Shown piece after piece: positions 20,195 to 23,126 of a stretch of 23,126 bases of DNA. The position numbers and the translations under genes were made by a program. The notes under the pieces are model-generated. The model was not told where the DNA came from. It worked only from the letters and a program-made list of their open reading frames with translations, and ran no database searches. Source of the DNA: a virus; the IMG/VR virus record IMGVR_UViG_3300039149_000014, positions 1-23,126 of that record. The stretch is one strand, 5' to 3'. Numbering within the stretch: the stretch's first letter is position 1; each line of letters opens with the position of its first letter.

Positions 20195-20903
20195 CGTCAC
20201 CCTCCTCTACTCTCCTCACCATCACGAACCACGCCCAGCCGTCATCCCCCCAGGGATGGCGCGGGTGGTAGTGGCCCCAGGCCTCTGCCATCGCCCGCTG
20301 CGCCATCGTGGCTATCAGGCCGTCCAGGTCTGCCCCTGGGGCCACCCAGGCCGGCAGATGGCGCACGACGTTGACGCCAGCGGCCTCTACCTGCTCCGGC
20401 TTGATGCCCTGCCAGCGAGCCGCCTTCACATGCTCGACCTCGACGGTGGCGCGGCTGGCCCAGCGGGGCATGTGGGTGGCCGATGTCCAGGGGCCTCTGT
20501 AGTCGTCATTCGTGGCCCGATGGATGGGAACGTACTCACTCTCGTTGCCCATGTGGATGGGATAGCCCTCCAGGTCGGGGTCGCCCGCGTCCATGGCCAT
20601 CTCATGGCTGGCGCCCTCGTATATCGGATGCTCACAAACCCAGTAGGCCCAGCATTCCCGCACCCACCGGCGTTCGCCAGGCTTGCCGTAGGGCGAATAC
20701 ACATCACAGTCCGCAATGCGGCTGCCATCTGTATCATAGAAGGCGGCATAGACGTTGCCTCGCTTGTGGTCCTCTAGCACCCTGGCAGAGGCGATCTCGC
20801 TAACGATAGCCTCAGGCTGCTTCGCCATAGGCCGCACCAGCAGCACGCGCCCCCGCTCCAGCAGCGCCCGGACCTCGTGGTCGTGTAGTATGATGGCCTT
20901 CAT
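20187..20903 (-). CDS. ASCH-like phage protein, paralogue 2
   Basis: A 238-residue protein starting MKAIILHDHEVRALLERGRV, with GGGAG 7 bases before the ATG, which is ATGA-coupled to the radical SAM gene. It shares the paralogue 1 layout: VYSPYGKPGERRWVRECWAY, THMPRWASRATVEVEHVKAA, and an aromatic end (WGDDGWAWFVMVRRVEEG). It lacks the Cys-rich insert of paralogue 1. Such phage proteins are related to ASCH/PUA-like folds and are of unproven function. An upstream in-frame ATG at 20930 is rejected because it lacks a binding site. Confidence 0.78.
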   Translation of the reverse strand: MKAIILHDHEVRALLERGRVLLVRPMAKQPEAIVSEIASARVLEDHKRGNVYAAFYDTDGSRIADCDVYSPYGKPGERRWVRECWAYWVCEHPIYEGASHEMAMDAGDPDLEGYPIHMGNESEYVPIHRATNDDYRGPWTSATHMPRWASRATVEVEHVKAARWQGIKPEQVEAAGVNVVRHLPAWVAPGADLDGLIATMAQRAMAEAWGHYHPRHPWGDDGWAWFVMVRRVEEGDDG

Positions 20904-21307
20904 GCTCCTACTCCCTTCGGCTCCAGCCACTCCTCAAACGGCACGCCTGCCGTGTACCGCAGGTTCGCCCAGTAGCGCATAAACCGGCGCTCGAGGTCAT
21001 CAGTCCAGTGCTCACCCACGTAGCGGTCGCGCTCCAGGCTGTCCAGCGGGTTGTAGCGCATCGGGTTGGGTTTGATGCCCATGCGCCGCAGTGTCTCCAG
21101 CCGGTAGTAGGCACTCTCTGGCGTGTCCCGGTAGCCCAGCATGATGTAACAGCGGATCCGCGCCTTGGGGAAGCCCGCCCGGCGGAGCATGGCGATCGCC
21201 TCCATGACGACCGGCTCCAGCGCCAGGTCATCCCAGGCCAGCCGCACGGTGCAGTCCAACTCAGCTAGCCGGCCGCTCGGCGTGATACGCTGTGAGCAAC
21301 CGGGCAT
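20900..21307 (-). CDS. Radical SAM protein, C-terminal half (second part of a frameshifted gene)
   Basis: The coding sequence that continues the radical SAM barrel: ELDCTVRLAWDDLALEPVVM, then AMLRRAGFPKARIRCYIMLG, YRDTPESAYYRLETLRRMGI and KPNPMRYNPLD. These are typical of the C-terminal part of phage radical SAM proteins. It lies in the +1 frame relative to the N-terminal half. The in-frame ATG at 21307 falls inside N-terminal coding sequence and has no good binding site, so it is probably not a real start. See the finding for the junction. Confidence 0.75.
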   Translation of the reverse strand: MPGCSQRITPSGRLAELDCTVRLAWDDLALEPVVMEAIAMLRRAGFPKARIRCYIMLGYRDTPESAYYRLETLRRMGIKPNPMRYNPLDSLERDRYVGEHWTDDLERRFMRYWANLRYTAGVPFEEWLEPKGVGA

Positions 21308-21740
21308 CGAGCCCCTGATTGAAGTCCACGCCCGCCAGCGGCTTCAACCGGTCCACCACGCGGTCAAAGTGTGCCCGGCTGCAGGCCAGGAGGTTGTTGT
21401 CGCATACGATGGGCCTGGCCGGCCAGTCGTCCAGCTCGCGCAACTCGCCCTCGATGCGAGGGACAGCGCAGAACGGGCAGCGGCGAGGGCAGCCCCGGCT
21501 CGTGAACGTCGCCTCCGGGTTGTGGTGCGGCAGTGCGTCCACCTCGCCGCCGATCTCGGCCACGTCGGCCAGATACCCGGGCATCAGCGACACGGCAGGC
21601 CCGCCGGCCCGGACGCGGTAACCCTCTGCCCGCAGCCAGGCCGCTCGCTGGTAGACGGCAGGTAGCGACCACGTGAACGGCACGCTCAGGTAGGCGGTAT
21701 GGTCCTCGGTCCACTCTGCAAAGCCGCCGCGCCAACTCAT
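21261..21740 (-). CDS. Radical SAM protein, N-terminal half (frameshifted at 3' end)
   Basis: A 159-residue reading frame starting MSWRGGFAEWTEDHTAYLSV behind GAGGAGGGGATC. It contains the iron-sulfur-binding CxxxCxxC motif as CPRRCPFC (about residues 84-91), preceded by an AGGPAVSLMPGYL segment, then VCDNNLLACSRAHFDRVVDR and GVDFNQGLDARLLTAYHAER. The motif coordinates the 4Fe-4S cluster that cleaves SAM. The frame then ends PAS-stop, while the family's barrel continues in the +1 frame. Substrate is unknown; phage radical SAM proteins of this type have no settled role. Confidence 0.85.
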   Translation of the reverse strand: MSWRGGFAEWTEDHTAYLSVPFTWSLPAVYQRAAWLRAEGYRVRAGGPAVSLMPGYLADVAEIGGEVDALPHHNPEATFTSRGCPRRCPFCAVPRIEGELRELDDWPARPIVCDNNLLACSRAHFDRVVDRLKPLAGVDFNQGLDARLLTAYHAERPAS

Positions 21741-21808
21741 GATCCCCTCCTCAGAACGCTATCTCGCGCTCGGCCTCCCGGCGCACGCCGGACATCAGGG
21801 AGCGCCTG

Positions 21809-22690
21809 CTAGTGTTTCACCCTCTCGCCGTACTTGCCCTTGACGTAGCGCCGGCCGTCTGCCTTGCGCCTCACCTCGCCCTGGCGATCAATCGCCGTCT
21901 TGAGCAGTGACTTTGGCGAGGAAACCCGCATCGTTTTACCGTCGCTCGTCGCCTTCAGTTCCCGATAGGCGTCGGCCATGATTTCCTGCGCCAGGCCCGG
22001 CGCCCGGTCGGCCATGTCACCGATCTGCCGCAAGGGCAACCGCCACAGCGTGCGCACATCGGACCGGGTCAGCCCCGGCTGGTCCTCGGGCGGCGGGATG
22101 CCCGTCAGTTGGCAGAAGATCTCGCATAGGTCTTCAATCGTCGCGGTCTCGGCGTGGGCTGATGAAGGCAGAGCGTGCGGTGGCGCGGATGCGCCACCAC
22201 TCTCTGGATCTGAATCTGTTTCTGGGTCTGTATCTGAGTCTGAGTCTGAGTCTGGGGGCGTTACAGGTCGTTGCGCTCTCGTTACATCGTCCTGTAACGT
22301 CGTTACACCCTCGTTACGCTCATCTGTCTGCTTTGCTCGATGTCGTTTCACCCGCCCTGCAACGGCATCTGGCCTGGCTGATGGCGGGCGTCCCTGGCGC
22401 TCTCGGTACTTGCGGATGTAGAGCACACCATCCCTGTCCTCCAGCCATTTCCGCTCGCCGCCCATGAATACCTGGATCGCCTCGCTCAATTCTCCAAGTT
22501 CGCAGCGGATCGACCACGCGACCTTCTCAGGTGTGTCCAGCTTGCCAGTCTCGCGGCCCCGCTCGTCCCGATCGTCAATCTGGCCGGCCAGGGCCAGGAG
22601 TGCCGACCAGATACCGCGCTGCGCCCAAGTGAGGGTGCCGACATCTGGGTTTCGGTTGATGTCTGTATAGAGCTTGACCCAGGTCTTCAA
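21809..22690 (-). CDS. Phage replisome organiser / O-like replication protein
   Basis: A 293-residue protein. The N-terminus KTWVKLYTDINRNPDVGTLT resembles the phage replisome organiser N-terminal winged-helix domain (xxWVKLxTxI...), roughly residues 1-100. The middle is a low-complexity linker (about 135-165; DSDSDSDTDPETDSDPES-like). The C-terminal third is helical, with TIEDLCEIFCQLTGIPPP, and ends KYGERVKH. The start is TTG with GGAG 6 bases before it. This would bind the origin and recruit helicase or loader, like lambda O or SPP1 gp38. The linker DNA contains phased repeats. Confidence 0.75.
   Translation of the reverse strand: MKTWVKLYTDINRNPDVGTLTWAQRGIWSALLALAGQIDDRDERGRETGKLDTPEKVAWSIRCELGELSEAIQVFMGGERKWLEDRDGVLYIRKYRERQGRPPSARPDAVAGRVKRHRAKQTDERNEGVTTLQDDVTRAQRPVTPPDSDSDSDTDPETDSDPESGGASAPPHALPSSAHAETATIEDLCEIFCQLTGIPPPEDQPGLTRSDVRTLWRLPLRQIGDMADRAPGLAQEIMADAYRELKATSDGKTMRVSSPKSLLKTAIDRQGEVRRKADGRRYVKGKYGERVKH
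22203..22256. repeat. Short tandem TCTGRN repeat coding an Asp-Ser linker
   Basis: About nine tandem six-base units (TCTGAG, TCTGGG and TCTGAA types) encode the Asp-Ser/Thr linker of the replication protein. Simple repeats like this can change length by slippage. They would vary the linker without shifting the frame. Confidence 0.8.
22259..22317. repeat. Phased CGTTAC repeats inside the replication gene (candidate origin iterons)
   Basis: CGTTAC occurs at 22259, 22280, 22301 and 22312, a degenerate copy CGTTGC at 22269, and an inverted copy (GTAACG) at 22294-22299. Start-to-start spacing is 10, 11, 21 and 11 bases, about one helical turn. The inverted copy and the 22301 copy form TGTAACG-T-CGTTACA, a 15-base palindrome. 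In lambda and related phages the origin lies inside the initiator gene as iterons, as here. Confidence 0.6.
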
Positions 22691-22699
22691 TGGCGGCTC

Positions 22700-23126
22700 C
22701 TATGTGCGCTCGGATTCCGGCATCGGCGGGATCTGGCGCTGCTTGCACAGCGACAACTCTGCTAGCTCCTCGATAGGGACCTTGAGTCCCCATGTGCAAT
22801 AGCCGTTGTTCTGACTAGCGACCTCGGGGTACATTTGCCGCCATTCGCGCAGGGCTCCCTTGAGTACATACATCGGTAGCATATAGATTCTGTTCCAGCC
22901 TGGAATGTAGTAGACCAGTACCTGAGCCAGGGACTTCACGGCCCAGCCGGGCGCATCCGTTGTATCCATCGACACGGTCTCGATGAAACAGTTACCCGTC
23001 TTTGATGCCAAGTAGTCAGTCTTATATTCAACAGAGAACCGAATGCGGTCTCTTTTTCCGACAAAGAGCCGGTCAATGCCGTCGCGCTTCTGCTCACGCG
23101 TGAGCACGACGGTTATCTCGTAGAAC
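22700..23126 (-). CDS. PD-(D/E)XK-like nuclease, 5' end cut by window edge
   Basis: The frame is open to the window edge, adding the strand FYEITVV upstream of an internal GTG at 23107, so the true start is outside. Visible sequence contains REQKRDGIDRLF and FSVEYKTDYLASKTGNCFIE, where D...EYK fits the PD-(D/E)XK nuclease catalytic core (Asp at the GID position, Glu and Lys in EYK) and the TGNCFIE strand follows as in phage RecB-like or VSR-like nucleases. The last half (YVLKGALREWRQMY) is helical. Cleavage of foreign or branched DNA is likely; the exact family is uncertain. Confidence 0.6.
   Translation of the reverse strand, partial: FYEITVVLTREQKRDGIDRLFVGKRDRIRFSVEYKTDYLASKTGNCFIETVSMDTTDAPGWAVKSLAQVLVYYIPGWNRIYMLPMYVLKGALREWRQMYPEVASQNNGYCTWGLKVPIEELAELSLCKQRQIPPMPESERT

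Noticed and set aside
21751-21795. 14-codon frame (MSGVRREAEREIAF) in the gap between replication and radical SAM genes
   Set aside because: It ends just before the radical SAM binding site and could be a leader peptide, but it has no good binding site of its own and is too short to support.
1-23126. tRNA genes, CRISPR arrays, rRNA, insertion sequences and integrase
   Set aside because: Looked for on both strands by eye (T-loop motifs, regular spacer repeats, transposase or recombinase motifs); none found. A cmscan or tRNAscan run would be needed to exclude small RNAs fully.

Overview
This window looks like part of a tailed-phage (Caudoviricetes) genome or prophage from an uncultured, GC-rich bacterial host. 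Every gene I can support lies on the minus strand, so transcription runs from high to low coordinates. Genes are tightly packed with ATGA/GTGA-type overlaps. The hallmark genes are a terminase small and large subunit, a portal protein and a MuF-like head morphogenesis protein, in that order. No integrase, rRNA, tRNA or CRISPR was seen. The host cannot be named from the sequence alone.

Region by region, in order of transcription. (1) 23126-17116, early/replication-like block: a PD-(D/E)XK-like nuclease cut by the window edge; a TTG-started replisome-organiser-like protein whose central linker carries phased CGTTAC repeats (candidate origin); a radical SAM gene split by an apparent +1 frameshift; two paralogous ASCH-like phage proteins; a Cro-type HTH protein; a VRR-NUC-like nuclease; and many small Cys-rich or unknown proteins. 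(2) 17115-15702: a consensus sigma70 promoter (TTGACA-18-TATAAT) whose spacer lies inside a perfect 22-bp palindrome. It would drive four small genes and a ribbon-helix-helix protein. (3) 15701-15490: a second promoter (TTGACC-17-TAGAAT) aimed at a strong intrinsic terminator that starts about 25 nt after the predicted start site, just ahead of the packaging genes. This layout resembles the lambda pR'/tR' antitermination-controlled late promoter.

(4) 15489-7945, packaging and head block: ParB-like protein, C5 cytosine methyltransferase, TerS, TerL, portal, MuF (with a C-terminal HNHP/JAB-like domain), two conserved small phage proteins and a gp10-like protein. The block ends near a perfect 11-bp hairpin. 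(5) 7910-1, sugar/methylation block: three CgeB-type glycosyltransferases (one fused to a methyltransferase), a GDP-mannose 3,5-epimerase, a UDP-glucose/GDP-mannose dehydrogenase-like enzyme, a DUF268-like methyltransferase, and interleaved small proteins including DUF551-like ones.

The most notable points are the nucleotide-sugar and glycosyltransferase cassette placed directly after the portal/MuF genes, with no major capsid or tail genes visible; the two promoter regions; two apparent +1 frame changes that both occur around a TGA-G; and the candidate origin inside the replication gene. Several genes below about 60 codons (at 1-121, 7298, 15702 and 19813) were recovered by reading gene junctions.
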